From Paramecium sonneborni (taxonomy: Eukaryota; Ciliophora; Oligohymenophorea; Peniculida; Parameciidae), in assembly GCA_905182985.1 (NCBI GenBank), contig CAJJDN010000084.1:205928-269927 (forward strand): a DNA stretch of 64,000 bases. Direction: 5' to 3'. Positions 1 to 11,682 of this stretch are shown piece by piece. The notes under the pieces are model-generated. The model ran no database searches. It was not told where the DNA came from and was given only the letters and a program-made list of their open reading frames with translations. How positions within the stretch are numbered: the first letter of the stretch is position 1; each line of letters opens with the position of its first letter. The position numbers and the translations under genes are program-made.

Positions 1-583
1 ATAAGATAAATCGTCATTGTCAAATAGATAAGCTTGTAATAAATTTAAATAGATATTTGATAAACCAAGTAGGACTAAAATATAATAAATTGGAAATTTT
101 GATAATATATAAGCTGGTTGTGATGGGTTAAGAAAAATAACTTTAGATGAGTCTCAATTAACTGTTGTAGGGATTAGAAAAACATCAAGGATTTCATAAG
201 TTTTTGAATAGATTTTATTAGTTCCCTAGTTATCATAACATTAATAAAGAAAAGCTCATTGGATATAGACACCAGAAAAACATTTATCATTAGTTACACA
301 AATGAATAGTCCTGATCAAGAAAAAGAGAGTAAATTAATAAGAAGAATCAAAGAGTAATAATCGATCAAAGACAATAAATGTCCAAAGATTAAAATGAAT
401 GTTTTGAATAAAAAACTCTTAAATTAAAATGGAGCCGATGAATATTTTAAAGATATGTTATTTCATTAACGAAAGATAATACCTGCATAAAGTGATAAAA
501 TAAGAATTATAATAAGAAGAGAGGAAAAAACAATAGAATCTTAGGAATCTAAAAAGAAAGAAAATTTAAGAAATTATCATTGA
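1..583 (+). CDS. Unknown protein, 3' end only
   Basis: This is an open frame in ciliate code that runs from the window edge to a TGA at 581-583, about 193 residues. The 5' end lies outside the window. The sequence is basic and rich in Lys, Arg, Gln and Ser, with a likely helical tail of many K/E/R residues and no recognisable domain. It could be a cytoskeletal or nucleic-acid-associated protein, but nothing visible decides that. An LST8 gene follows about 100 bases downstream on the same strand. The coding call rests on the length without TGA and the codon composition. Confidence 0.55.
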
Positions 584-685
584 TTGATTAAACTGATTAA
601 AAGTTAGATGTTTATAAAGTTAAATTAGTTTTGGTAATAAATTATAGGGAATTTTATAATTTATATTGATAATTATATTTAACAA

Positions 686-1694
686 ATGTCTGAAAATGAT
701 GTTATATTAGTAACATCATCGTATGATCATACTTTTATATTTTGGGATGCTACAACAGGTTAATAAAAACTAGAAATAAATCAAGGAGATAAAGTGATAG
801 TGAACAGAATTGATATATCTTAAGATAAGAAGTATTTAGCTGCAGGTGGGAATTTCTTTGCTTCTTATTATGATTTAAATTCTTAAAAGAATACTCCTGT
901 TTATGTATATGATGGATATAAGAATAATATAACAGGAATAGGGTTTTTGAAGGATAGTAATTTCTTTTATACGTGTTCTGAAGATGGATTTATAAGAATC
1001 CATGACTTAAGATCAAATAGTATATAATTGAATAATTATATAGATTTGTCAAGGGAGTACTAAGAGAAAGAGCCATTAAATACAATTTGTTTACATCCAA
1101 ATGAAACTGAATTAATAGTAGGAGATTAAATGGGGAATGTGAAGATATATGATTTTTAGTAAAATAAGGTAAGATTGAAATTATCTCCTTGTCCTGAAGT
1201 AGGCATCAGATCAATAACAATTGCATATAATGCTAGTTAGATTGTAGCTGCTGATTCACAAGGACAATGTCATACTTATGTGATGAATAACATGGATCTC
1301 ACAGAATAAAGTTAATTGTATAAATTTGAAGCACATTAAGATTATATATTAAAAGCTTCAATTTCTGCTGATATAAGATATTTAGCCACTTGTAGTGCTG
1401 ATAAAACTGTTAAACTATGGACATTGAATGAAAAAAACTAAGGGAATGAAAAATATCCAAAATGGGAATTATTTTCAACTCTATATGGTAATCATTTTTC
1501 AAAATTTATTTATAGGACATGGTAAATGGGTTTGGGATTGTGCATTTTCATGTGATTCAGAATATATCATTACTGCTTCATCAGATTTAACTACTAAAAT
1601 ATGGTAAACAGATAGTGCTGCTGTGTTGAGAACTTTAAAAGGACATAAGTCAGCTGTTACTAGCTTGTCTATTAATGATATAGCAATTGACTGA
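686..1694 (+). CDS. LST8: LST8-like WD40 protein (TOR complex subunit)
   Basis: The product is about 326 residues of WD40 repeats and matches the LST8/GbL family along its length. It starts with [20 protein letters not shown] and later has [27 protein letters not shown] and a final repeat ending [17 protein letters not shown]8 binds the kinase domain of TOR and is a core subunit of TORC1 and TORC2. One 28-base intron (1488-1515, GTA...TAG) is removed; the join restores [13 protein letters not shown]. The length fits the family (human about 326). In-frame TAA and TAG replace Gln at several places. TGA at 1692 ends it. Confidence 0.93.
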
Positions 1695-2111
1695 TATAAT
1701 TATTATCACTTCTTCTTCTTCTTTTTTTATTCCTTCTATTCTATATAAACAAATTATTCATTCATAATCTATTTATTTATACTATTAATACCATTTTAAA
1801 TAAATTATAATCTTCTAAGTGTTTATGGATGTTTTAAAATAACAATATATTCCTAGAAATTGTGAATAAAATCAATTTTGTTTGTTTAATTGGCAAATCA
1901 GCCATAATTTTTACTATTGAAAAAACATCTATGGATTCAAAAAATATGTTTCTAAATTATTTGATAAATGAATTTCTCAAATACTAAATATTCAATTTAT
2001 ATGATTTGAACAATATTAAAAGTTGTCTAATATTAGTAAAATAATAAAATGAATAAAGAATTTGAATAAACATATTGTTTAATTAATTAATTATATAATT
2101 TTAAATTTGAA
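1695..2111. other. Intergenic, with one possible short ORF
   Basis: This 417-base gap lies between LST8 and the APC4-like gene. A 78-codon ciliate-code frame (1829-2065, + strand, ATG to TGA) is present, but it shows no motif and could easily occur by chance in DNA this poor in TGA. Otherwise I see only AT-rich sequence. Confidence 0.4.
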
Positions 2112-4178
2112 ATGGAAACATAATCATTTTCCCCTATGTTAGATAGAGTAATGGCTTAAGAAATCTAATCAGTTAGTTGGAGTAAAACAATGGATGTTTG
2201 TGCTATCCTATACACTAACAATCAATTAGAAATATGTAGAGTTAGTGAATAATTGCAAAGGATGTTCATAATACAAGAAGATGATTGCATAACAAATATT
2301 ATTGTTGAAAGTAATTTAAACTACTTTAATTAGGTACATTCCTGGCTTATAATGTTGGAAATAAATTGTATTTTTATCATTTGGCTTCTCATTAAAAAAT
2401 CATCCAGTCTACTTTAATTAAGAGTTCTGATAAAATAGAGTAAATGTTGCTTGTATCAGTGAATGCTAAAATCATTTAAGAACAAGAATTATAAGCAGCT
2501 ATTATTCCATTATCCACTACAAACTTGTATTTAATTATATTATTAAATAATAGGAAAAATTGGCAAAATCTCTGCTTTCTAAAACAGTAATAAATTAATA
2601 ATCTTATATTCTCCCTAACGAATAGATAAATAACTTATAATTTTAATGGAATTCTACATTTAGGAGAAATTGAACATAAAACCATAACTTAATTATTTCA
2701 ATTAGAAAATGAGTTACATTGCTTTTCTAATTAACTTGTTGAAATTTATGATATTAGCTTATTCAAGCATCAATAAATCTTAGTAAAAAATATATATATT
2801 ATCTCTAGAAATACATTTAATAATTGAGCTATTTAAATGAATTACTCTGCTTTTTGAAAACCTCGATATTATTAATTAATTCTTAATTATAAGATATCTT
2901 TAAATGCTATCAATTAAATATCATTGGACCTTTATTAGCTTTTGGTCCTTAAGAAACAATTAATTTTCATATTTTATAATTCTATTAAAAAGGACATTGC
3001 CCTTAAGAACTTGTTTCATTCTTTCAAAAAGAACTTTATAATACAAAAATTTTATAAAAAATGGATGATGTAATATAATATTAATATAATTTAAGAATAT
3101 CACTAATAGCTTTAATAATATTCAAGAAATAATGTAAGATTCATTGATGAATGTCTTATCTAGGATTTTAATTATTCTAAATTTTTTTATTTAATCAAAA
3201 AATATGTAAGAATTTAATTGATAATTAATACTAGGCCATTTTATTAAGGATTACACAAAACTCCTTTTGAAGATCTTCAATAAACAATTCAGAAAATATA
3301 AAAAGTGTTTAGTAGATTTTAAATAGAATGTCATTAGACTAAATTACATCTAAGAAACTTTTTTGTTTGGTTAAATTTATGTGCAATCAAGGCTGGAAAT
3401 GAATAAGAAGTAGAATGTGAAAATGTTAATTCACCTCTCAATAAAATTGAAGTAGATTTATCAAAATTATTTGATTTTTTAAAAGATAATCATTTGTTTT
3501 AATTAAGAAATTTATAATGTTTCTACTAAGAAAAAATAGGTAAGATATTAATTTTATTTAAAAATAGCCCCAAAATCATTTTTTACAAAAGTTGTTATGT
3601 AGAAAGATGTTGAGTTTAAATAATCAGACAATATTACTAAGATTTTAAAAAATGTTTTTAAGGATAATTATTAGGAAATATAAGAAAAATAAAATAAAAT
3701 TGAATAAGAAGAATCTTTTGTAACTGTCAACTCTTTAGTTCGACAATTATAAAATTATTTAGATAAAATTTCAATTAATTTGAAACCTCAACTTTTACAC
3801 ACAATAAAAATTGATCTCTCTAATTCAAAAATTAGATTTTCTGAACAATCAGAAAATTCATATATGGTATCTGTTTTAGTAAATAATACAATCTTTTAAT
3901 ATACATATTAATAAAAAAGCTTCTTTTAATCAAGTAAAATTTAATTAAACAATAAATATATAAAGGAGCTTCAATACTTTGAAGGAAAACTAATAATTTT
4001 GAGCACAAATTAATTAGAAAATTAACATTAATAATAATTGACAGCATATATTTCTTCAGAAGATTTGGAGACTTAAAATAAATTTGAATGTCATTCAATA
4101 AAAGACTTATAAGTAAGTAAGAAAGGACTAATATCAATAATCATAGATTCTAAAAAATTAATAATTCTTTCCATTTGA
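2112..4178 (+). CDS. APC4: APC4-like anaphase-promoting complex subunit
   Basis: After four introns the product is about 649 residues. The N-terminus has the APC4 WD40 entry pattern (SWSKTMDVCAILYTNNQLE, then QRMFIIQEDDCITNI). A helical region follows, with ELLCFLKTSILLINSQLQD and a conserved HLRNFFVWLNL, as in the APC4 long helical bundle. APC4 is a scaffold of the ubiquitin ligase that drives mitotic exit. Introns are 2311-2333, 2783-2808, 3070-3109 and 3540-3567; the third, at 40 bases, is long for this window but gives the only open join. The C-terminal beta-rich part is weakly conserved. Its 3' end lies close to the convergent MYCBP-like gene. The family call rests on pattern recognition, not alignment. 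Confidence 0.75.
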
Positions 4179-4238
4179 AAATTAATATATATATATATCT
4201 ATATATAGTAATGTAAATTGATTGATTTATTTTTAATA

Positions 4239-4606
4239 TCAATTCTATTCTTATTAGGCTGCTTATAACTTAAATAGGGATAATTATTTACCTCTTTTTT
4301 CAAATCAGCAATTTCCCTTTTCAATTTAATATTTTCATCTTTAAGTTTTTCATATTCTAATTTAAGTTTGTCAACATCAATGTCAACAGGTGATCCTAAA
4401 TACTTTTTAACGTAGCTGATAATTAAAAAATAAATAATTAAAATACTCGATTGCATTGTTAGGTTTTTCTGGTTCTTCGTATAATCCAACTAGAACTCTA
4501 GTCAATTAATCAATAACTCCAGCTTTTTCTAAATATTTTCTGAATTCTTCTTTTTTGGAATCTGTTGTCTAAGAAATATAGTTTTATTAGGTACCTAGAA
4601 GCTCAT
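4239..4606 (-). CDS. MYCBP: MYCBP (AMY-1)-like small coiled-coil protein
   Basis: The product is about 87 to 100 residues and closely follows the c-Myc-binding-protein family: KKEEFRKYLEKAGVIDQLTR, VLVGLYEEPEKPNNA, DYVKKYLGSP, then a leucine-zipper-like coil (LEYEKLKDENIKLKREIADL). In ciliated organisms MYCBP is linked to A-kinase anchoring and axonemes. Introns: 4569-4594 (TAG) and 4416-4446, which ends CAG; removing it restores NNAIDYVKK. The 3' end is uncertain. A third 47-base intron (4245-4291) would give a stop at 4239. Without it the frame runs to 4091 and overlaps the convergent APC4-like gene. Confidence 0.85.
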
Positions 4607-4799
4607 ATTAGATTATTAATTATAATATTAATAAAGTTAATTTAGAGATAAGCTTAAAAAGATAGTAATAATTAATATTATAGTAAATATGATAATTTTG
4701 ATATATAATTTAAGATGGTAATTAATTATATGTCTTTTTGTTAAATGATGATTACTATTTAAAAAAATAGGATTATAGAAATATAAAATAATTATAAAA

Positions 4800-6507
4800 A
4801 TGGATTTTAGTAATGAATTAATAAACTTCATAAAGGAGTTGGCCCCAAGAATGAGTAATTAAGAGATTAATAATGAATTAAAGAAGGCTCATGGTAGAAT
4901 TGATTATGATGTGAATTTGATGAATCATGATTGTTAAAAAAATTAATTGCTTGGATTTATAGAAACAGAATCTCTTCAATCAATTGAAGAATATTAATAA
5001 AAAAGCAAAGAAATTTAAGCATATTTGGGTGATATAGTAAAAAATTGGTCTTAATAATGTGCTAAAGAAAAAAGGATAAATGAGGATCATTTAAAATATT
5101 GTTCGGCTGTATTGTTACCATATGGATCAGTATTATTAGGAGTAGCAGATAGTAAATCAGATATAGATTTAATTTGTATAGCACCAGAATTTATTGATAG
5201 AAGGGAATAATTTTTTAATGGGTATTTATGATTATATATAAATAAAAGTTTATTTTATCTATTGTCAAATGAATAAGGAATGGAATAAATAAACAAAATA
5301 GAAAGTACATCAAATCCAATTATAAAAATGATTTATAAAGGTTTTCACATAGATATCAATTTCGCTTAATTAAATTCAGATAGAGTTCCTGAAAATATTG
5401 ATGATAATTTAGATGAATTACGCAGAAATTTATTATAAAGTGAAGATAAATCAATGTATGCTTTGAATGGAAGAAAGAATGGTATTTTAATAAGCAAATC
5501 TATGCCTGATCATTAATAATTTGTTTAGGCATTAAAGATTATAAAATAATGGGCAAAGAAAAGAAAAGTGTCTAGCAATATTATTGGTTATTTAGGAGGT
5601 ATCAGTTGGGCTATTTTAATGGCTAAGATTTGTTAATTATTTCCTAAAGTTGATGTATGTTAAACTGTTAGTTTATTCTTTTAAATTTATTCTTAGTGGA
5701 ATTGGAAAGTACCAGTTATTATTGATGAATCTGAGTAAGATTAATTATTATAATAGTCCTGAAATAGATACATTTAAAACACTTTGTTGGAAGAGAGATG
5801 AAGATAAAAGGAATGATAAAATAATGTAAATAATAACTCCTGCTTATCCATTCTTTAATACAACATTTAAAGTAAATAAAATTACTTTTTAAACAATATT
5901 TCATGAATTTTAGAGAGGAGCTTAAAAGTTAGGAGATTGGAATGAAGTTTTAAGACCTTTTGATTTTTTTGATTGTTTTTAATACTTTGTAGCAATATCT
6001 ATAGTTTCAAAGAGTTCTGAAAATTTTCATAAATGGACTGGTTTTTGTGAAGCTTAATTACCAAAATTATTAAAATTAATAGGACATAATGAAGGAACTT
6101 ATGATTCAGAAAGTTTTGAATTAAGAATTACACCTGATGGAGAAGAGAATCTTGAAAAAGATTTTAATAAATCTCTTACATACTTTTTAGGACTTAAGAA
6201 ATTGAAACCAGATGCTTGGCCTTTATTTTTAAGAATGCCTATTACTTAATTTGCAATGGAGTTGAATTAAAGAAAGACTTAGAATTTTAAAAATGAGGAT
6301 GAATTTAATATGAAAATATATGTAGCAAATGTTACAGACATTGATTAGTTAAGAGGAAAGTTATCACCAAGAATGTATGATGATTAGGACTTTATTGTTA
6401 AAAAGATTAAAACTAATATTGAAGATAAAAATGGTAGTGCTTATTTGGTTAGAAGAATATCATCTAGTAGTGGAATCAATTAAGATGTATTAAATGATAT
6501 GTTTTGA
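4800..6507 (+). CDS. PAP: Nuclear poly(A) polymerase
   Basis: The product is about 552 residues. It adds the poly(A) tail to cleaved mRNA. The nucleotidyltransferase signature is clear: PYGSVLLGVADSKSDIDLIC, with catalytic Asp121 and Asp123 and a third Asp in HIDINF after the first intron. The central domain has GYLGGISWAILMAK and the family block IITPAYPFFNTTFKV. The C-terminal RNA-binding domain has FCEAQLPKLL and PDAWPLFLRMP. Intron 1 (5222-5248, 27 bases) ends AAG and removes an in-frame TGA. Intron 2 (5735-5756, 22 bases) ends TAG. It lies just past the divergent MYCBP gene. Confidence 0.95.
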
Positions 6508-6545
6508 AAAATTATTAGATCTGTGCAAATATAATTATTTTGAAT

Positions 6546-7581
6546 TCATTTTAATTTTTATATATTACTTATCAATGTTTGTTGATTTCCACCTGTCCAT
6601 CTGTCTTTTTATTATCCATTTTAATAGGTAATAAATGTTGGAATACTTGTTACTTATAGAGAATCTGCAATATCTCTCACCTAATATAAATTTTATATAG
6701 ATGATTGTTTACCTTATCAATATTCACATTATAAAAATTTATATTAGGATTTTCTAGAGATAATTTATGAAATAATGGCTTAATTGTTTTACAAGGCCCA
6801 CACCATTCAGTGTAAAAATCAATTATACATATTGGACTACTATCGATTAAGCAAAAATATGTTTCTAAATCTTCTATTGGTGTTACATTTGTATTTTATA
6901 TTTATTGTTGTTATTGAGCTTAATTAACTGGTTATTGAACAGCCTATTATACTTAAGGTTGAGGTTGAGGTTGAGGTTAATTGGCTATTATAGGATTTAT
7001 ATTTTAGAAAATGTTTGGTGGTTATTATTGTTAACTCTAGGTTTCAAAAAAATGCTCAGTTTAATTTGTGGCCTACTAGTTAGTCATTTGCTCTATTATT
7101 GGTTTCAACATTTATCCTAATTGAGTATTTAAAAATTCTTATGGCAATCCTAATGTGAATAGAAAATTATAAATTACCTGTAATATTCTCAGGAATACCT
7201 TTTCCTATTAAAAATTGAGCACATTCATTTGTAAAATTATTGCAATTATTCTTAAATAAGTCATATTTCTCCATTGAAAATTAAGAACTTATGCTTCTTA
7301 AGAATTCTTCAAATGTGGCTTATGGTATTTCTGTTTCACCCAATTCTCTTTCCTAATACTTAAAATAAATTATAAACCTCTATTGGATTTCCATATAAAG
7401 TTTATTTTGGAAGTGATGCACATATACCTCCTCCAAAATAATATTCTTTTCCATACACTACAATTCCAGTATGCCAAATTGCATCAATCTATTTACCCAA
7501 AAACATAGGCGAAAATTGTTTAGCCATCCCTTAGGACAAATCATACATATTTAATATAACCTTATGTTTTTTATTATCCAT
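6546..7581 (-). CDS. PPPDE (DeSI-type) peptidase fused to thioredoxin
   Basis: The product is about 316 residues. Residues 1-150 are a PPPDE thiol-peptidase domain: MYDLSQGMAKQFSPMFLGK, IWHTGIVVYGKEYYFGGGI with the catalytic His, and NNCNNFTNECAQFLIG with the catalytic Cys. These enzymes remove SUMO or ubiquitin. A Gln/Pro-rich linker (repeated PQ near 7000) leads to a thioredoxin domain with an intact WCGPC motif at about 242-246 and the cis-Pro in SIPTF. Three introns: 7353-7377 (starts GTT), 7150-7177 and 6681-6712. PPPDE-thioredoxin proteins are known in other eukaryotes. It probably links SUMO/ubiquitin removal to redox state. Confidence 0.88.
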
Positions 7582-7735
7582 CTTTAATATTTATTATATA
7601 ATAATTAATCAAATAAAATCTCATTTCAATTCAAAAATTCAATAACATTCAAAATCCTCATTTAATTATTCCTCAACCCTAATCTCACTTATAAAACTGA
7701 CTTAATCATAAAATATTACGAAATATTCTTTATAA

Positions 7736-8207
7736 ATGATTAATTAATATTCATATCAAAAATAAAATTAATTATCTAAAAAGAATAGATTTTGTGAAAA
7801 ATTAAGAAAAACTTAATCATTCAAACCTTAATATATAAATATATTTATTTCTAGCATAATATAAAAATTTAATAATACTATAGGAATATTAAGCTGAATT
7901 CTAAATCCCAATTTTACCTTCAAGTCAATTAGAAAACTTTAATACTTAAAAAAATTAAAAACTTTATCCAGAAATAAATCTACTACATACAATAAAACCC
8001 CATTTTTGTAAAAACCAATTAAGAAATTAATTATGGATTAAGATAATAAGCTAATTATATTATTACTTAAGATAACAAAAATGCTGCCTTCTTTTACTGA
8101 TTAAAAAATAAAAGTTATCAGATTATATTCGATATGTAAAATAAAGTATTCAGTCTTTCTATAATTTTTTTAATAAAAATTGTCTCATTTAATGAGGAGT
8201 TTCTAAT
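7736..8207 (+). CDS. Possible small gene, frame unresolved
   Basis: Two overlapping open stretches lie here. One starts with ATG at 7736 and stops near 7895. The other is open from before 7836 to a TGA at about 8207 and reads like a real protein (EFQIPILPSSQLENF, KNQKLYPEINLLHTIKPHF). I found no GT-AG intron that joins them, so the model is incomplete. The last 58 bases overlap the convergent MORN-Ulp1 gene. Function unknown; a chance open frame is possible. Confidence 0.3.
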
Positions 8208-9403
8208 TATTTTTTTATCTCAGATATCTATAACATGTTTATACATGTATATGGTCCACAATCATATTGATTATTTTAAGATTTAAATTAATCAGAAATA
8301 GTTATTTTCTATATTTTATTTGAAAAGAGTGGATTCATTATATTTTTAACATAATTGTATGATTAAATATCACACTTTATGGAATCAATAACTATCATCT
8401 CGTTATTATCTAAGTTTAATTATATTAGAAACCAATGTGTATTATTCTTATTTATAACAAAGTTGATTCTTTTATAAATCTTTTCTATTTAATAATCTAT
8501 TTTTTAATATTCTAAAAAATGATTTTTTAAAATCTATCTGTTTACATCAGTTTAATCTTTATTCATTTATGTAAACACCCAACTTGGGATAAATAATTAT
8601 CTTTAGTGATGTTTTCTTTACTCTTCTTATATCTAAAAATACTATTTATCCATTTTTATATTTAAATATAGTACAAAACTATCTATAATTGAACTTGTGA
8701 ACCATTTTTTATGGTTCATTAATATTTTAATATCATTTTACGAAATTAATTAGTTAAACTTAATCCATTCATTACTAACTTTATTATGATTTCTAAAATT
8801 TATGTGTTTATTATTGATTATTTAATCTCCATCTCTAATTATTATTCTTTTTTCTTGTTAAATATTTGGTTAAATCCAAATTATATGATCTTAAAACATG
8901 TTTTAAGATACTTCTGGAAATCTTTTATCGTTTCTCCATTCCCCTTCATATATAACATTTTCAGATTTTTATGAATACAGCTTTCCGAAACCATGTTTTT
9001 ATCCATTAAAAAATTCACCATCATATATTTCATATTCTGGATTGTAATCATGATCATAAGTTTCCTTATAAAAATATCCTTTCCCTGTATAAGAGTTAAA
9101 GTTATTATTATTAAAAGTTGCATATAATATCTGATTATTTTTTAACATCACTTATTAATTGTATTAGTTTGAATAAATTACCAAAAAATCTTTATGGTGT
9201 TATATTATAAATTTTTCATCTGCTTAATTGATTAATTATGGGTTTTCATCTGCTTAATTGATTAATTATGAGTATTCCTATTTAATTTTATTGAACTCTT
9301 CGCTTTTTAGTTTTTAAAATTCTAAATCTCTATTTTTTTCATCTGTCGTTGAAGATTTTGTTTATCTAAAAATCTCTAAATATTTTATCGTTTTTAGAAT
9401 CAT
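8150..9403 (-). CDS. MORN-repeat / Ulp1-type (C48) cysteine protease fusion
   Basis: This is an intronless gene of 417 residues. Residues 1-45 are basic and helical. A 10-residue unit (QLINQADE core) is repeated twice at about 45-65. MORN-type repeats lie at about 127-165 (YDGEFFNGQKHGFGKL, then YEGEWRNDKRF). The C-terminal half is a Ulp1/SENP-like SUMO protease: IIDSFVLYLNIK, IPSWVFTQM, then His323 in NNTHWFLIQ, Asp340 in IVIDS and Cys382 in QYDCGPYTC. The order and spacing fit the C48 catalytic triad with its upstream Gln. It likely removes SUMO or a related modifier, with MORN repeats placing it at membranes or cytoskeleton. I know of no described MORN-Ulp1 protein. Confidence 0.85.
9211..9270. 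repeat. Tandem 30-base repeat inside the MORN-Ulp1 gene
   Basis: Two adjacent 30-base units (9211-9240 and 9241-9270) match at 28 of 30 positions. They keep the reading frame and add a 10-residue peptide repeat. This looks like a recent in-frame duplication. Confidence 0.9.
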
Positions 9404-9416
9404 AATTGAGAGGAAA

Positions 9417-9816
9417 ATGAAAAAAGCTAGTATAACTAATTCAATAGTTGAATTGTAAAACATAAAATATATAATTCATTAATTTTCTATTATAGTTTGA
9501 TAGTTTAAATGCTAAAGTAGTTAATTTTAATTTACCAGCTTATAACAGATTCTAATCGGATTTCAATAATTAAAGGATACCAGTTATACATCCACATTCT
9601 ATCAACTCTTTCATCATTTAAAATCATTTATCAAAATCTCATTTACCCACAGATCTTTAAGCTAAATTCCTTGATTTTATATATTATATTTTTTGTATTA
9701 ATCAAATATTTTTATGCTTTCGGCATATTTAAATTATTTTCAAATTTTTTTTTCTTTATTTTGGTTGTTAACAATAAATTTTTGAATAAGATGATTATGA
9801 TCTAATTGAAAAATGA
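9417..9816 (+). CDS. Possible hypothetical gene
   Basis: ATG at 9417 lies only 13 bases from the divergent start of the MORN-Ulp1 gene. Removing a 49-base GTA...TAG intron (9455-9503) gives a frame of about 116 residues that ends at TGA 9814-9816. It includes RIPVIHPHSINSF and an acidic end (EQDDYDLIEK). The middle is hydrophobic and Phe-rich, with one possible membrane segment. The long intron, the very short promoter space and the lack of any family match make this a weak call. It may continue downstream through further introns. Confidence 0.3.
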
Positions 9817-10033
9817 ATAGATTATATTAATTAAACTCTTATATATCAAAGAAATATAAAGTATTTTATTTTAAATAACTTTCCTAATAGTTTTCATTTG
9901 AGAATATTATTATAATTATAATCAAATTATTTAAATAACCTCTATTCCTTAAGTTTATATAATATTTAAATTTGATTCAAAATAAGAATTAAAAAATTGA
10001 CTGAATTTTTAGCAAATCATTGAAAAACATAAG

Positions 10034-10409
10034 ATGACTAACTCTTTAATAATTGAATATTAAATTGCTGGAATTCTTTCAAAAACTTACAAGTTTTCAT
10101 TGATTTTCTAGAATTCTTCTTTTATGGATAGATTGTATAAATGAATTTAGAGAGATATTTGTATTTATTAATTTAAATATCCATCAAAATGAACTGAATA
10201 ATGAATTTATTAAATTTAATCTATTATGTTGATATAATGATCTTGATCTAAAAGCAGGAATATATCTATTTACAAATAAAGATGATTAAAAATAATAACT
10301 AAAAAGGTGGAATTTATGGTTCAGTTTTGCAACTAGTAAGATTATTAATTGCTTCTCCTTCTAACTTTTTCTTTTAATACTCTACTTCTTTTAAATCATT
10401 GTTTTTTGA
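10034..10409 (+). CDS. Possible hypothetical gene
   Basis: ATG at 10034 opens a frame that, after a 19-base (GTT...TAG) and a 27-base (GTT...AAG) intron, gives about 109 residues ending at 10409. Readable parts are ILLLWIDCINEFREIFVF and NNEFIKFNLL. No family is recognised. The first intron is unusually short, so the model is tentative. The two short models at 9417 and here could be parts of one gene. Confidence 0.28.
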
Positions 10410-10520
10410 TATAATTTTTAATGATTTTGTTAATGTGATAATCTAAAAATATTTTATTATTTTTTCAAAATTAATTGTAATTCATTATTTAATTTCTTTA
10501 TAATTATTTATTAAAAACAA

Positions 10521-11445
10521 ATGAAAAATTTTGCATACTAACATAATTCTAAAAGCTTTATTGCATACCATTTAATATCTATGGCTAGTGGAATCTATTT
10601 TATTTTACCTTTAGTATTTTCATAAATGCAATTCATTGTTTGTACTATCGCTATTGCAATTCTTGGAATATGTCAATGTTCTATATTTTCCAAATTTTAG
10701 AATTTACAAATATATATCTATTCATCTCTTTTATCACTTTCAATTTTACTATCAAACACTTACACAAAAGCTATAATAGTTGGATTATGTTTAGGATTAA
10801 TCATTAATATTCAAAATTAGTTTACTCAAATATTGTAATTTTAATTTTTATAAGAATGTCAATATTTTGGAATCCTTCTTTATTATTTGCTTATCACTAA
10901 TATTTCAAATTAATCTATTTCAATATTTACATTCATATGTGCCTCAATAATTAGATTATTTTTATTTGATCATAATTCAAATCTTGCCACATCAAAAACA
11001 TAACCATTAATTATTTAGTCTAAATCATAATATTTATTTATTTTAGGATAACTTATTATTGATTTAATATTCTTTGGAACCTTGTTTTTAATTTATTAAT
11101 TTTAAAATCGATCTATTGTGATAGCTTTGGCTTTATTATTATTAAACAGTTTTTTGGTTAACTTATTACAAAATTATGTTAAGTAACTTACCTTTGCAAT
11201 TCTTATTATACAAGTAATCTATCAAATTTATTATTTAGATAATAGCTATTTCATAATTAATCATAATTGATTTCATTTTATTCATTCCTTTTAATTTCAT
11301 TATCATACTATTATTTATTTGTAGACCATTTAATGATTACTACTTAAAAAATAATATAAACTTAGATTATTATTAATTAGACCATTCAAATTCTTTAATT
11401 ATAAGTTCTTTTTCAACCATATTTGCAGCCTTTATGATTTTTTGA
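10521..11445 (+). CDS. Multi-pass membrane protein
   Basis: The product is about 299 residues with roughly eight hydrophobic segments separated by short Gln/Asn/Lys loops, for example FIVCTIAIAILGICQ, AIIVGLCLGLIINIQ and SIVIALALLLLNSFLV. One 25-base intron (11214-11238, GTA...TAG) joins the last two membrane segments and moves the stop from 11268 to 11443. The topology resembles a transporter, perhaps of the equilibrative nucleoside transporter type common in ciliates, but no signature residues were recognised. Antisense coding is unlikely because TCA codons occur in frame. Confidence 0.6.
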
Positions 11446-11682
11446 TTGTATTTACATTTTAATATTTTATATCTAATCAACACTATCTTTTTCTTCTTTC
11501 AATTATAGTTTTTAGAAAATAAATAAAACAATCAATATGAAAATATAATTTTTCTTTCTTTATTTCATTAAAATTATTATTTGTCTAAAAACTACTCCAT
11601 AAAATAAATTTAATTCTTTACAATTGAATAATTATTAGAATAAAAGTAAATATAAAACATAATCAAAAAATAACTAAATCAA

